Assembly: GCA_963169105.1 (NCBI GenBank)
Contig: OY720639.1
Location: forward strand, 96,174,559 to 96,238,558
Origin: Ceriagrion tenellum
Lineage: Eukaryota; Arthropoda; Insecta; Odonata; Coenagrionidae
DNA length: 64,000 bases
Direction of reading: 5' to 3'
Shown here: positions 12,871 through 25,255 of the stretch, piece after piece
How the letters are laid out: each line of letters starts with the position of its first letter
Position numbering within the stretch: the stretch's first letter is position 1
Notes under the pieces: generated by a model
The model's input: only the letters and a program-made list of their open reading frames with translations
Told to the model about the DNA's origin: nothing
Databases searched by the model: none
Translations under genes and position numbers: made by a program

Positions 12871-14248
12871 AATGAGCGAGCAAACGATTCGAGTGACTTT
12901 GCCGCTGATGAAAGTGCCGATGATTGAAGTGCCTATTTAGAGCGCCTTCAAAATATTAGCCCAGTTACTAAAATGCAGCCGATTTGTAAACACGCCGAAT
13001 ATCTGTTTGGGTAGAGAATCACGTGACTGTGAATACGTGATGGTTGCCATCGTTTAAATTGCACGCCCGTGAACAAGTTGTTTATTTTTCCTGTCTTTTT
13101 ATGCCAAATCAGTATATTTCATCTCCGCTATCATCTTGGACGGATCCTAGACCATAGGGAAGGAGCAAAAGGTGTGATTGTTTCTGAAAATGGTTTTAGC
13201 TAACACTGAGATCGAGTAAAACGATGGGTTACCTTCGTGATTCGGTTACTGTTGATATTGTGGTACCTCAACCTGTTCCGACGCCTTCACCTCATTCTCT
13301 TGAGGTGTAAGTTAACCATCCCACAAATCAACGCTTATGGCTGATATTTGGCTTGTTTTTCATTCTTTAAGCCACTTTCTTCGCTCTCCATTCATGAACG
13401 AAATAATTTCAAACTTTCCGAATTCCATCCTCTTAAACTAATATAGTTCAAATGTACTCACATGTATGACTATGCGTCAAAATAATTCAGGGAAGGACTT
13501 CTCATCCGGAAAATTGTCACTGAATCGGGGTACTTATTTTCTTATAGTGTGACTCTAATCATGAGGGCCATGCGGTACGTCATATAGTCACCGTGATGGA
13601 AATCAGGCCTAGATCCACTGTCCAGTGCGTGTTTGTACAGGATTACCGTGTCCAAATATTTTTACGAGTTGTTAAACATTAGATTTTATTAGTGAAATTC
13701 CGATGATAACGTCGGAAGGACTCGTTTCCGTCCACCAATGGGTTTTTTACAGCTCCTCTAAGTGGTGTCATCTCTGCCTCTACTGAACGCAGTTTTTGCG
13801 AGATTTAATGGGGCATGAATACGGAGTTTTTTTAAGTTTGATATTAGTGGAAGGGTATTTTTTTGTTCCCGCCTCCCATTTTGAATTCAAATCACCTCTC
13901 ATAGTCCAGAATGCGTACAAAGCCTAATGTACCGAGAATAATGTAACCAGAATGCGTCTCAGTCATGATTTTTCCTTCCACTCAGTGTGTGTGGCATTTC
14001 TTCTATTCGGGAAATCTTTGGATCGAATCGGGTTGGGGAAAAGCCGTGAAAAATATCCGGACGAGCACTTTGGATGGAAAAAATGGAATTTTATAATGAC
14101 TGAAGTTCATTCAATCCCAAATCATCTTTAAATTTTGCTCAATGTGAATAATAGTTGGTTCTTGAAAGTTTATCTTTTGAATAATTGATCATTAGTACTA
14201 TCGAGGCTCGTAGGATGTATTTAGTGTCGAGGCTACTTCATACTTCAT
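12871..14248. other. Non-coding, nothing recognised
   Basis: A short hairpin CTTCACCTC..GAGGTGTAAG lies at 13284-13311. No exon, repeat or RNA gene recognised. Confidence 0.4.
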
Positions 14249-14657
14249 GATCTACATTTACATACTACCCTGCGAGCCGCGGTATGAGCGAGTGGCAACG
14301 AATGTTAGGTCATCAGCCACGTAAGATGTAAGGTTTTGGGAGGTGAAATGGTGACATGTATTATGGGAGTGTATTTAGTGGAGCTCAGTTTTTATTGTGG
14401 TCGCTTATTGTGCGCGAAAAGAACGAGTTTTTGTACATATGTGTTCGGTAGTGTATCTTTCTTAATATATCGCTTCTGTCAGACCTAGAGATGTAGTAAG
14501 GCGTCATGATTATATTCTGTGTCACTCTGAAACACATCAGTTCTGAATTTCTCAAGCAAGCTAAGCCTAGCGTGTAGTCTCTTGGGGCTCCCACCTTAAT
14601 CACTGTTAAAGTTGTGAGACACTATATATGTTCGCTCGTAGCAGTTTTTAACGAAGC
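14249..14657 (-). mobile_element. Non-LTR retrotransposon 3' end, same family as 11235-11990, inverted
   Basis: The minus strand reads CLRNSELMCFRVTQNI, YYISRSDRSDILRKIHYRT and KNSFFSRTISDHNKN, then a 3' region GCGGCTCGCAGGGTAGTATG and an ATGTAAATGTAGAT tail at its end (14249). It is homologous, inverted, to 11559-11990. Stop codons interrupt it, and upstream LINE sequence is missing. Confidence 0.8.
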
Positions 14658-15663
14658 GTGCTGCTTTTCTTTGTATTGTATTAATTTTTTTGGTGAAGTC
14701 TTCATCTGTCCTTTCACGGGAAAACCGATTTTTCAAACCGATCTTTTGCCCCCAGTTTCTTCCGAGCTTCGTTTATGTAATGTTACTTTTTTCCGGTCGG
14801 TATTATATTTCTTGCGGGGGTGAGTCGTCGTCCTCTCCGATGGAAATTAATGTCCCCAGCAAAAAAAGGCGCCCCAGCTCCATTGGGTACTCAGTCAGCC
14901 GTGGGGAAACGTTGATCAATGGACAGTGCCTTTTTTACGGACGTACTTCGGCGGTAAGGAGTAGGGGTGCCCTCCTTTCATCTCTCTTTGAAAACATTTT
15001 GCAAACTTTTTTGTCCCTTCATTACTTTTTTCTCTCCCGTCCTTGAATGCATAAAGGATGGATGAAGTACCGTCTCCGCCGAACTTCAAGTGAGGGCTTG
15101 GTCGCCGTGGAAATCTTTGAGAATGTTATCATTTGACGTTTTGTTCGTTTTTTCTGCCCTCCTCCTGCGGATGAGTTTTCGTACTCTATATATTTTTTTA
15201 ACCTGCGTTGAATTTCTTCGTTTTGCTTTGCTGGAGTTGTGTAACAAGTCTTTCTAGTGATCGATAACTTTGACTCTTCGTGAATCTTAAAATCATACTC
15301 TTTAGATTCCCTTTTCCCGGACTGTAAAATGTCAATAATGGCCGCCGATTTTACTGAAAATTTGAGTCACCATTTCTTTTTTCTTCGTGATAAATTTTTG
15401 GGGAATCTAACCCGGTAGGAAGCCCGAGAAGAATCCAGTAGTACACGATTTAACTTGAGCCATTTTCGATTAGACTGGCATTACGCGATTGAACCAGTTT
15501 TAAGCTTCAATGAATTATTTTAAAGTATTCTACCTATTAAGGTAAGTTTTGTCGAGTGTCAGAGAGTCATCTCTCGGTTTTCTACACTTTCAGGGGCCTA
15601 TCTTGCTCTATTATATCCTTTTTCGCCTGAATAGGCATCATTTTTAAAATAGTAAACATTTTG
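14658..15663. other. Non-coding, nothing recognised
   Basis: A 118-codon open frame at 14690-15046 overlaps another frame and carries no family motif. No repeats identified. Confidence 0.4.
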
Positions 15664-15945
15664 ATGTAGTGGAAAGTTTGGGTCGTTGCCGTGGAGATTA
15701 CTGGCCTGAGGCTGGGTTCGAATCTCAGCATTGGCCTTGATTTCTCAATTAAAATCCCGTGTATTATTTTATCCGTAGGGTGGTACGTTAAATTGTGGTC
15801 TTCTGTGTGCTAGGAACAGGCTATTACCACCCCATCTCTATCTTTACCCTCTCTTCATTACCCATGTAACCCTTATTTTACCAACCTACTAACATATGTT
15901 CATTGGTACGAATGACCGCTGTCGGTCGCCTCCCCAGATAACCAA
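15664..15945 (+). repeat. tRNA-derived SINE, old copy
   Basis: A B-box-like GGTTCGAATCT lies at 15715-15725 after an A-box-like segment. It is followed by GGTGGTACGTTAAATTGTGG, a diverged version of the body at 53.47 kb, and by GTCGGTCGCCTCCCC at about 15921-15935, the same 3' tail as the SINE at 53312-53611. It has diverged far more than that copy, so it is older. Confidence 0.75.
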
Positions 15946-18060
15946 CCAAGAAATTTTAGTATTTTTATTTTTAAAATTTTATTTTTAAGAAAATAGTCAC
16001 CATACAGCATCATTGCCAATTTGAGCTGCACTTTTAACATGAACAAAAGACTCACTTATGTAATCGAAAAAGTAGCAACAACTGAGATGAAAGAGTGATG
16101 CCACTTATTGTCTATTACGGTCTAGTTTTTCTGTTTATTTCCGAAATTATTTGTTGTGGCCAAGTTGGTGAAGATTTCAGAGGATAGAGAAAAAGAGATC
16201 GATATCAGTGCGGAGTGAATTTTTTTAGGTATGAGAGACGGGAGAAGAGCGAACGTTTAATCAGGAATAATTTGGATGTGGGAGGATTTATGAGTCAGTT
16301 CGGGTGGGACGCAAAGGCACTCTGGTATTGATGAATGAAGCTTGTTTTTTTGATACTTGTTGACTTCTTAACTGGCTTGGTAATGACTTATATTTTAACA
16401 GATTTGGCTATATAAAAATAAATTTTATTACTAAGCTATATTGACACTAAACCTTCATTACGGAAGGGAAAACTGGGGAAGCAAATACGCACCAACTGAT
16501 TCGCCGGGAGATAACGACCGAAGATGAAGCAGTAACAGGTTATGGAAGCGCCAGTGAGGGAAACATGATACGTTACGCTAAAACTCTCAGCAGGAGAGAG
16601 TTCAAGGTAGATTGAGACAAGTTTCAGTTCATCTAGAAATCGCTGAATCTGGTCTCAATTTAAAGAAAATTATCTTACTCTTCCAAAACCAAAATATGAG
16701 CCCCTTACCGAACTGCTTTCCGAGATTTTTGATGCGGAATACCAGCCCTTTTACATGGAAAATGGTACATGTATATTCTCTAGAGAGTCGTAATTGAAAA
16801 AGTGAGGAATTTCCAACACCTGGATCTTTTAAAAAAAGTTATCATTTTGTAGTTTCCATGTTTTCTCAGCTTTTATTAAAAGTAAATCATAGGATCGCAA
16901 AAAGCCTTCCGTTGTGAAGGAGTTGTAAACGTATCGCGCGAAAAAACAGTCAAATCAAAGGTATTTTTGATTAATTAGAATTTCATTCATGTCAAAGTTT
17001 ATTACTGCACCGTTAATTATGCACTATTTAATTCCTGCTTCCTGCAGCAGCTGAAATTAAAACGAGTAATTCGAATATAGCCTCCATTATCCCTAGGGAA
17101 CTATCTCGCTCCAACTACCTTTAGAAGGAGGAAACTATAGGGTACCAAACCAAAATCATAGGTAAGGTTAATACCTATGACTCTTCAAAGACCCTAGCGG
17201 AAGAAGAAGGTCCTTAATTACTTCCAAGCTTTCGTGGACCTGACATGATCTTTTCCATATCAATAGTTTTCATAGACAATGAATCATTAGTTTTCATAGA
17301 CAACACTCTTCGTTACTCTCCAGCTTTGATCGCGCAATTTCCAAGAACGCATTTTATATATGTATATACGTTGTTGCCCTTCTTTAAACCCGAATTGTCC
17401 AAGCCGTTCGTTGAAGAAAAGCGTACGTATTTAGTTTGTGCCTCGCTTCGCCGAAATTTTGTGATCAGTGCCTCTCTTTAGAGTGAATTTGATGAATATA
17501 ATTCTCATTTGTCCCCAGTCGCATGCCCTTCTTGGGAGTCGTCCTTTCGCCTCGGTTTTTATTGCGCTGGTCCTCATTTCATAAAAGCCCCTTTCAATTT
17601 CGGAGGCTGACTTCTCCGTCCTTCGTGGGGACGGATGGGTCGCATTCTCGTGGAACTACGAGGAGGGGACGTCGCAGAAGGTTATATCAACGCTCCTCGA
17701 GGATTTGAGACAATGACGATGCGAGAAAGAAGGGAGGAAAAAAATCCGAGACGGATTCTGGCGTTGAGGGACCCGAGAGAGTAAGGCGTCGTGGGTGGGG
17801 ACTTGGGGTTTGGAGTGAGGCAAAGGAGAGGTATTCGTACGCTCCATTTTCTCGGAAATCTACTATACCCATAATGTTTTCTCTCCTTACAGCTTCAGTG
17901 CGCCAAGATTTGACCACTTGCGTAAAACGTGGTGAACACGAGCACCATCTTCAGTAATAAGATTATTGGTGTGAAGATGATGGTTGGCGAAGCGAATTTT
18001 TGGAGTCTGAACAAACTTGGTTAAGGAATAGAAACATAAATTTCCACACATTTATTATTA
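15946..18060. other. Non-coding stretch
   Basis: No exon recognised. At 17930-17985, CACCATCTTCAG and GTGAAGATGATGG form a weak inverted pair similar to the centres of the fold-back elements. GC-richer sequence at 17520-17800 holds overlapping Arg/Ser-rich open frames without motifs. Confidence 0.4.
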
Positions 18061-18065
18061 TAATA

Positions 18066-18160
18066 GGAGGGACCGGTTTACATGTCGGTCATTATCATCA
18101 GGATTCGAGTTTTTGAACTCAGATTATAATGGACTAACGTCATAACCGGTATATCGCAAG
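18066..18160. repeat. Short fold-back element with CTGATGA box
   Basis: ACCGGTTTACATGTCGGTCA at the left pairs in diverged inverted form with a right arm ending CATAACCGGT. On the minus strand, CTGATGA (complement of 18095-18101) is followed by a weak hairpin and AAACCGGTC; hammerhead-like but with G lost from the GAAA box. Confidence 0.5.
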
Positions 18161-18216
18161 GAATTAACAAGACCTTTGTAAGTTCTGTTCAAGGTTTCCG
18201 CGGCGAGCAGGTATTC

Positions 18217-18485
18217 TTTCCATTCTTCTTTCGGGATACGGCCGCGTCGTTGTTTTTCTGACGTTTCTCCTCCTATCCTGGAGGCGTCTTCAGGTCGAAG
18301 ATGCAGCGCTTCTTTTTGGTCCGGTTTATATAGTAGAGTCAGTCGCTTCTGTACTGACTGATTCTACTGTATAAACCGGACCAAAAAGAAGCGCTGCATC
18401 TTCGACCTGAAGACGCCTCCTGGATAGGAGGAGAAACGTTGTCAGAAAAACAACGACGCGGCCTATCCCGAAAGAAGAATGGAAA
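18217..18485. repeat. Near-perfect long palindrome with hammerhead-like core in both arms
   Basis: The two arms are about 125-130 bp each and almost identical, separated by a short centre near 18350. The right arm (+) has CTGAAGA at 18407-18413, a hairpin CCTCCT-GGAT-AGGAGG, GAAA at 18433-18436 and GTC at 18441-18443. The left arm (-) has CTGAAGA (18287-18293), the same hairpin and GAAAC (18263-18267). AAGACCTTTGTAA occurs at about 18168-18180 and again just after the palindrome (about 18487-18499), a possible target-site duplication. The high arm identity suggests a young element or ongoing arm homogenisation. Confidence 0.85.
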
Positions 18486-18674
18486 TAAGACCTTTGTAAC
18501 TTTTACGCAAAATTTGTTGGGACGATCGGCTTCGTCGAATAGTCGACACCTTCAGGTACATTATTCAGAGCTGTCAGAGATGTATAAACTGCATCGGTGG
18601 TGGGTGCTGGGGAGGCTTGGAACAGTTATTCGAGAAAGGGGGGATGATCTATGAGATGGGAGGTATACAGATGA

Positions 18675-18677
<3 letters not shown>

Positions 18678-18746
<69 letters not shown>
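18678..18746. repeat. (AT)n microsatellite
   Basis: About 35 uninterrupted TA/AT units. Length in the assembly may be unreliable for such a repeat. Confidence 0.97.
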
Positions 18747-18749
<3 letters not shown>

Positions 18750-20349
18750 TTGGAGCTCTGTATATATACCTGAAGATGTCGACTATACGACGAAATAAAA
18801 ATTCTGCTTAAAATTGATTAAGGTTTTTCTAAACCCTAAGCATTGTGGAGAAATGTTACGAAATTAAGATGGAAACTGTTGAACCGGTCAATTCTACTAT
18901 AATAACAGTATGGAAAATTAACGTTTTTTTCTTTAACTTGAGTTGCTCCGAAGGCTTCCTCAGAGTCGTTTAGATCAGCGGTTGGAGCCTACGGCACGCG
19001 TGTCCCCAGATGGCATCTCAAAATTTTGTTGAGTGGCGCCTAGAAAATGACGATTGAATTTCCATATAAGAAGATAAGCAGTGATTAATACTCTTTAAGT
19101 AAAGATATCAAATATTGGGGGTCCATGGATGACAGTTTCGCCTGCATTCCAGCAGAGTTCTTTAGGTCTCAAGTCACTTCGTATCCGAAGCAGTAAGCAG
19201 GAATGTCGGCGAAACTAACGTTCCACGATAAATATTACAACGCGAAGAAACCTCGGAAAGCCTCCTCATCGAAGATTAATTTCCTTTACCCTCTACTCCG
19301 TCCTCTACGTGGCTAAATGTTTTAGTTTTATCATCAAGTTTTGACGATGTAAGCAGACAATATAACTTACTATGTCAGTTCTCATAATTGGCGTGAAGAA
19401 TTCCATTTGTTTTCTTCCTCGGTAGGATATTTCTCTCGTCTATTTCTTCCTTCAGTATTACTTTCAGGGGGTTTGCGGTAATTGGAATAGGCCTGCTAGG
19501 CACTGAATTTTTCTTTCTAGTTTTAATCTTTTGCCTTTTCTGTAAGCTATTTATTGTCAAATGCTTTCGTTAATTCTTATTCATTGACATCTCCCGCATT
19601 GAAAGGTGTCCAACTTAACTGGTGGGGGATGATATCTGACCCGTTAAGACCTCTAGAAAATACTCAGGCTTCAAGTCATTTTAGTCCATATAAACGGAAA
19701 TGGAATCGTTCTTTTTGACTTTAAAACAGATTCATTGTGATGCAGTTAAAATCCATAGTTTATCGGACGTCGGAACGTATCCTATGCAGTTTTTGTACTC
19801 TTCGACGTAGTTCTTTTTTATTCGTTACGTATTTATGAAGGACTTACTAGTTGTCGTCCCTCGATTCCGATTTTTTGTACATTGTTACTCATTATCTGTT
19901 GAATATTAAATTATTCTCTTCGGGGTAATCATTTCTGAACGTATAGGCCGTTCGAATTCACTCGCATCAGTTGCCATCATTAATGCGGAAACTCAAAAAA
20001 TTGTGTGTGGGTTGAATCCTGGGACGCAAATGTGGTTGAAACGGGTTACTTTATTGCCCGCGAATCGACCATCGCATTGAATAATGAGATTTCGGAGCAA
20101 TAAAAAATCGAAGATAACATTTCAGTGCATCCACGGCTGCCACGAAGCGGTGTCCTGCTTTTAAGTCGTTTGGTGGAGCGCACTACATCGCTCTTGGCCC
20201 CACATTTCAGAATAGCTTATGGTCGAACAGATTTTCCATGCTTTTTTATTTCATAGGTGGATACAAACGAGGTAGTGTCATTCTTATATCCTAGTTCGAT
20301 GCATTGATACGTTGGGTAATATCCTCGCAGCTGACTGCTTTTCAGTTTA
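18747..20349. other. Non-coding, nothing recognised
   Basis: No exon, RNA gene or repeat recognised; only short overlapping frames. Confidence 0.4.
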
Positions 20350-20469
20350 TTGTTCGTTGAACTTCATTTACCTCGTAGTGTAAATGATCATATTACGACA
20401 GAAAATGTATGCGTGAAGTCGAACTCTGGGCAAAGATTTACGCATTGGGTACGTAGTGACGAGAATGAA

Positions 20470-20865
20470 GTTTTTATCACTTTGCAGTGGCGGAATCTGA
20501 AGATAAAATGGACGGACAAAATAAGAAATGACGAAGTGTTCAGAAGAGTAAAAGAGGAAAGGACCATATGGAACACCGTACAGAAAAGAGGAACCAGATG
20601 GATTGGACACACCCTGAGACACAACGGGTTCGTGAAGAACGTAATTGAAGGCAAAATACAAGGAATAGCCCCCAGAGGAAGACCAATGAATAAGTTCATC
20701 GACCAAACAAAGAGGAAAGTACATAGAAAGAGATACCAGGAGGTAAAGGAACTGGCATTAGATAGTGAAGGGTGGAGGACTGCGGTCAACCAATCTTAGC
20801 ATTGAACGACCAATGATGTTGCGGAATGACCTGCGGTAGTAATCGAAAATTGGAGGATAAACTGG
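20470..20865 (+). mobile_element. Non-LTR retrotransposon 3' end (RTE-like ORF2 C-terminus)
   Basis: The frame reads WRNLKIKWTDKIRNDEVFRR, then RGTRWIGHTLRHNGFVKNVI, RGRPMNKFIDQ and EGWRTAVNQS before a stop. The order 'WTDKIRNDEV - RRWIGHTLRH - EGK..G..PRGRPR - K....R' is the C-terminal tail found in RTE-like and related insect LINE polyproteins. The frame stays open from about 20350 to 20799 and is better preserved than the other LINE remnants. A second copy lies inverted at 25895-26260 and shares the 3' flank around GACCAAT. Confidence 0.8.
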
Positions 20866-22197
20866 ATCAAATATTTGGTCATTAATTTGTCACTCTGTTG
20901 TTTGTCTTTTTTTGTGTGTTGAAAACTACGAAACAATTGCATGCAATGCATGTTTCAGTACATTCTAGTATAAAAATTGTATGCCCTAGGGAATTCATTT
21001 CTCCTGCGATAGCTATTTGTTTTGTTCACTTAATGCACTAGGTTGTTGAAGCATGTAATTGAGACAAAATATACTGGTCTACAGGTATACGAATATACAG
21101 GTACACTTCCAGTAAACATTCCCTTGCCATACTTGCCATCAATAGCAGGTCGTTCTCTCGAGATACGTCTCGTCTTTGTGTTTCGAATCACTTACGCTAC
21201 GTTCTTGAAGTTCGAGTCCCCCTTCTTGCTCTAATTAATTTTCCCGACTAGCTCTCACGTCTCTCTATTAAATGCTCCCGAGCTCATTGCATCCGTCCTA
21301 GTTGCTCTCATTAATTGGCGCATTGCCGTTTTCTGGTGCGCCTATTTTTTTGCGTCGATCTCTTGTTTTCCACCTCCGCGTGTTTGCGTCGTGGCGTCCG
21401 TGACCTCGAATCCCTAATGCTTGGCAAACAGCGTCAATCGACGCGCTACCTTCTCCTGTATGGCTCTCTTTGGAGAAAAGGGAAAACATTTGAATCCTAG
21501 AAAATCCGCGTTTTCCGCTTCGGAAGATATTTTTCCCGACGACTTGCGTCCGAATCGAGGAGCACAGAGGTAATCTTAAGGCAGAGCGTTGCGTTGGGAT
21601 ATCCATTGACGTCTCTAAGTCGGTCTTGGAGGCCGTTTCTAGGTCTGCGGAGACCATTACAAATGGTCAACCAAATCCTTCCTTGACCATTGTAAATCCG
21701 TCGTAGCTTCTCACGCGGTCGGATTACCCGTTTTCTCCACGCTGCTCTAAAAGTAAAGTTCGCGGAGATAAGCGTTTATTTGTTCAGTAAATTTGTAATG
21801 TTGACCTTCATGCACAAAGGTGAATCTCAAAGGTCGTGAAATGAATATCCATGACCTTGCGTGACGTTTGCCATTTTAATCAATGCTAGCTTATCTTAAT
21901 GGTATTGGTCTACATAAGTATAACATTCTGACATGGGCGTATTTGAGATATATATAGGTTGTCATACTTCATTTGTATTTGATATCCCTTGTTTTGATAT
22001 TTTTTATTTGAATTTGATAACCCTTTCAAATGGAAACTGAAATCTTTCGTCACATATATTACAATGACTTTAACATTCGTGATCTCAGGTTATCTCGACA
22101 TGTAAAATACACGAAGTTTGGACCATTCATTACCGATATTTCTGATCAAAAATACTGTTGCATTTTCTAATTGACCATGGTCATGAGAGAAGTAATT
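20866..22197. other. Non-coding, nothing recognised
   Basis: Overlapping open frames at 21298-21657 on both strands have no domain. No repeats recognised. Confidence 0.4.
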
Positions 22198-22426
22198 CAT
22201 AATAAAAACGTTGTACTGTTCTACTATGTTTTAATGTTTTCTACCGGTTTCGACGTCTATAACGTCATTTTCAAGACAAGCAGCATGTTTTCAAAGTTTG
22301 TCAGTCTACAACTAATATTTAAAAATTTAAGTTTGTCGTGAAAATGACGGTATTGACGTCGAAACCGGTAGACAGTATTTAAACTTAGTGGAACTGTACA
22401 AAGTTTTTATTATGAGTTATTTATTG
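22198..22426. repeat. Fold-back element with hammerhead-like GAAACCGGTA motif in both arms
   Basis: Left arm ATAATAAAAAC.TTGTAC through TCTACCGGTTTCGACGTC; the right arm is its diverged inverted copy, each about 80 bp. The right arm (+) reads TGAAAATGACGGTATTGACG and then TCGAAACCGGTA. AAGTTTGTC before the core and GAC...AAACTT after it are complementary, as expected for stem I. Confidence 0.85.
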
Positions 22427-23564
22427 TCGTCGTTCCACAGCGTAATTGATTGATTTGTCAATTGTCACAGAGTCAATTGATTTGAGTCATTAAAGTAGTT
22501 TATTAACCTAGTTTTTTAAAGACCCACGTCTAGTTTTTGATTTCGAAGCGAGATAAAAGGTTCTTGCGTATGGAAATTATCTTTGACAAAAGCCTAATCC
22601 ATTGGTGACTGCTAGGCAGCGTCATTCAGCGTATTTTCGGTTAGAATTAATAAAGTATGTGTTGGTATTTATGTACATTCGCTTCTTTGCAAATGGAAAT
22701 TAGAAGTAAGCTGTGTGAATGAATTTCATCAGTTACGTATAGATAGGAATCATATGTTTAAGGGTACTTAATAACAAAATTGTTCAAATAATGTCGTTTC
22801 TTGCTATAGAATTATCAATTCATAAAAGAGATAGGGATTTGTTCCAATTATTCATTGTTATTTCGCGTATTCATCGTTATTAATAAAGAATTTAAAGTTT
22901 TGAAAAATTACTCACCGAAAGAAAATGGCCATTTATTTCTTGTGTGCCGTTGGTGTTCGTCTTGTCTTAATAATAATTGGACTTGAGGATGTTGCATCTT
23001 TAGTGCCCCCCATAAACGCTAAGTGGCTAATTTTTAAGTAACTTTAAAGATCGGGTATTTCTAACTTAATTTAAATGCTGAACTCTTATTGTGTAATTAT
23101 TTTGTAATTAAAATTGTATGCTCGCCTCTGCAGTTTTAACTAAGCAGAATCGTCAGAATACTGCTCCCAAGTAAAATCATCGACCTTAAGTTGAAAAATT
23201 ATGCCTTACTCTTGCTTGTGAATAAGTTTAAGTGTATTAGAACTAAGCATCACCACTATTACTCATATTCTTTGAATTTTATAGAAATAATCGCAGTTGT
23301 TAACTGCTATACCGCGCGTAAAATATTTTTCAAGAATATTATTCATAACTCGTAAAGGAATAGGTTGTTAAGTGAAATATGCTAGGGTGGATATATATTT
23401 TGAGTTTAAAGCGTTGCCGGGTCTTGAAAACATACATTTTAAAGTTAATCTGCGAATGGATGCCTCCGATGTACCAATGCCGTGCCCATTTTTTCTCCAA
23501 TATTTCCATCCAAACCTCATGCAGATGCTATCATGTGTTTTGATTCTCTCGACCTAGTTTGAAT
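22427..23564. other. A+T-rich non-coding stretch
   Basis: No exon or repeat recognised. Confidence 0.45.
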
Positions 23565-24050
23565 GAAGAAGTGTTCCGTGGGGTATACGCGTACATGGGA
23601 GAGAATACCATCAGAGTGGATGGCCTGGATATGTCTTAATGTAGCGGGCGACGAGAAAGTGTTTCAAACCATTAAGGCCGAGGAGTGAAATATGGGATTT
23701 TGATTTTTATCGGGAGACTTTACGTTCTGATTGTAATTGAAGTTGGGTGCCCGACCAAATTTGTGTAATGGGAAATGGTATGCATGCGAAATGTATATTC
23801 GCCGATTTAGCGATTAGTTTCCGTCATTTTTTGGGTAATTAATGCTTTTAAAAAAGCTTGAAAATACTCTATCCTTCTATGCCGTGGGAACTGTCTTATT
23901 ACTTGCTTGCATACTTGATTATTGTTTCCATGAGTTCTGTTTTGAGTACGTCACTTTCTTGCCGAATGTGGAATGGTATCGTGACAAGTGACTTATTTAA
24001 GTGCGTGAGAAACGAAGAATGGAATATAAACAGCTGAGAACCAATTTGTT
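23565..24050 (+). repeat. Interspersed repeat family B, copy 1, with an invariant 49-bp core
   Basis: Aligns in direct orientation with 36768-37258 over about 480 bp at moderate identity, yet 23628-23676 is identical in the two copies for 49 bases (begins GATATGTCTTAATGTAGCGG). Later shared blocks include GGGAACTGTCTTATTACTT. No coding frame spans it and no terminal inverted repeats were seen; the class is unknown. Confidence 0.8.
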
Positions 24051-24660
24051 TATTTGTTAAAAAAAATTTTTTGACTCATATTTGAACAAAATGAAGTTTG
24101 TATTTTTTGTGAGACTCCATTTTCATATCTGTTTTCTATTTTGAAGCCTATTTTTACTATTTCCATCGAGACGCTTTTCGCTTCTCATTTAATTTATTCT
24201 GGTCCTGCTTCAATACTCGCTCTTTGTCCTTTCTCCGCATTACTTATCCATTCATCTGGTAGATTGTATTGCCTTGATACGAAAAATTAAGAAGAATGGC
24301 TAGGCAAAGCTGGGGAAGAAGGAAGATTGCTGGGAGAAATTAATACGAGTGGAGCAGGGTAAAATGCCCCACGGGAAGGAGAGAATTAGAATATTAGGTG
24401 GGAGAAAGACAGATAGAATAACTGAAAATAAGAATATCGGAGGGAGTGGAAACCTACCAATGTGAGACAATATTTTAAAGGTGGTAAAATTTTGTTTAGC
24501 CAGTTGTACATAGCGGAAGTACTTTGTAAAATCCCTTTATCAAACAACAAAACAAAACCGTTATCATTTATTTTTCCGTAACTTGAATTACGTGTCACCT
24601 CGATATCGTCGTATCGCTATATCAATTGGTCCGAAAAGGGGATTTCTAAATTTAGTATTT
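24051..24660. other. Non-coding, nothing recognised
   Basis: A+T-rich with short frames. Confidence 0.4.
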
Positions 24661-24662
24661 GA

Positions 24663-24745
24663 AATGTTTTCCGGTTCTACATGATGCTGTTGTAGTGTAG
24701 CGAAACCCGGAACCCAACTGAATAAAAGTGCGGAAAACCTATAAC
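24663..24745 (+). repeat. Single-armed hammerhead-like fragment
   Basis: CATGATGCTGTTGTAGTGTA followed by GCGAAACCCGGAACCC: a GATG box, a GCT/AGC short stem and GAAAC, then a tail AATAAAAGTGCGGAAAACC. No convincing inverted partner. Probably a fragment related to the fold-back elements. Confidence 0.4.
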
Positions 24746-25255
24746 TTTGCATTTTCTTTTATTTTGCATACCCTTCTATAATTAACTCCCCGATAGAATG
24801 CTGCCAAGGGGCTGGCCATAATCCACGTAGAAACCAATTAGGGGTGAGGGATACGAGGGTCGTCAGAAGGTCCACGTTGGGGGTGGAGGGTTGGAGGGAT
24901 GTCGACGTAGACAATGGTCGACACGACGCGTTTCTAGTTTGACAGTTTATAGTAAATGATATTATCATAGCTACAAGAGTAGTTTTTCTTTTACTTACCT
25001 CTCCTTAAAATCAGCCTTAAATTACTGATGGTACATGGCAATCAATTAATAACCCGTTTCATAGCTTTTTCCGCAAAAAAAGAAAGGTCTACGTGGACAA
25101 CAGGGGGGAAGAGGGAGTCCGGATGAAGTCTAAGTGTCCACGATTGGGATTCGGGGGCGTCAAAAAGTGGTCTATTTTTGTCTACTAGGGTTATGGACTG
25201 CCCCTAAGTGAAAAATCTAGTAAAGTACATAGAAAGCGTAGAATATATTTTCCCC
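24746..25255. other. Non-coding, nothing recognised
   Basis: No gene or repeat recognised. Confidence 0.4.

Noticed and set aside
12491..12883. 130-codon minus-strand frame
   Set aside because: GC-rich shadow frame without domain similarity.
20368..20789. 118- and 133-codon minus-strand frames
   Set aside because: Antisense shadows of the LINE tail encoded on the + strand.
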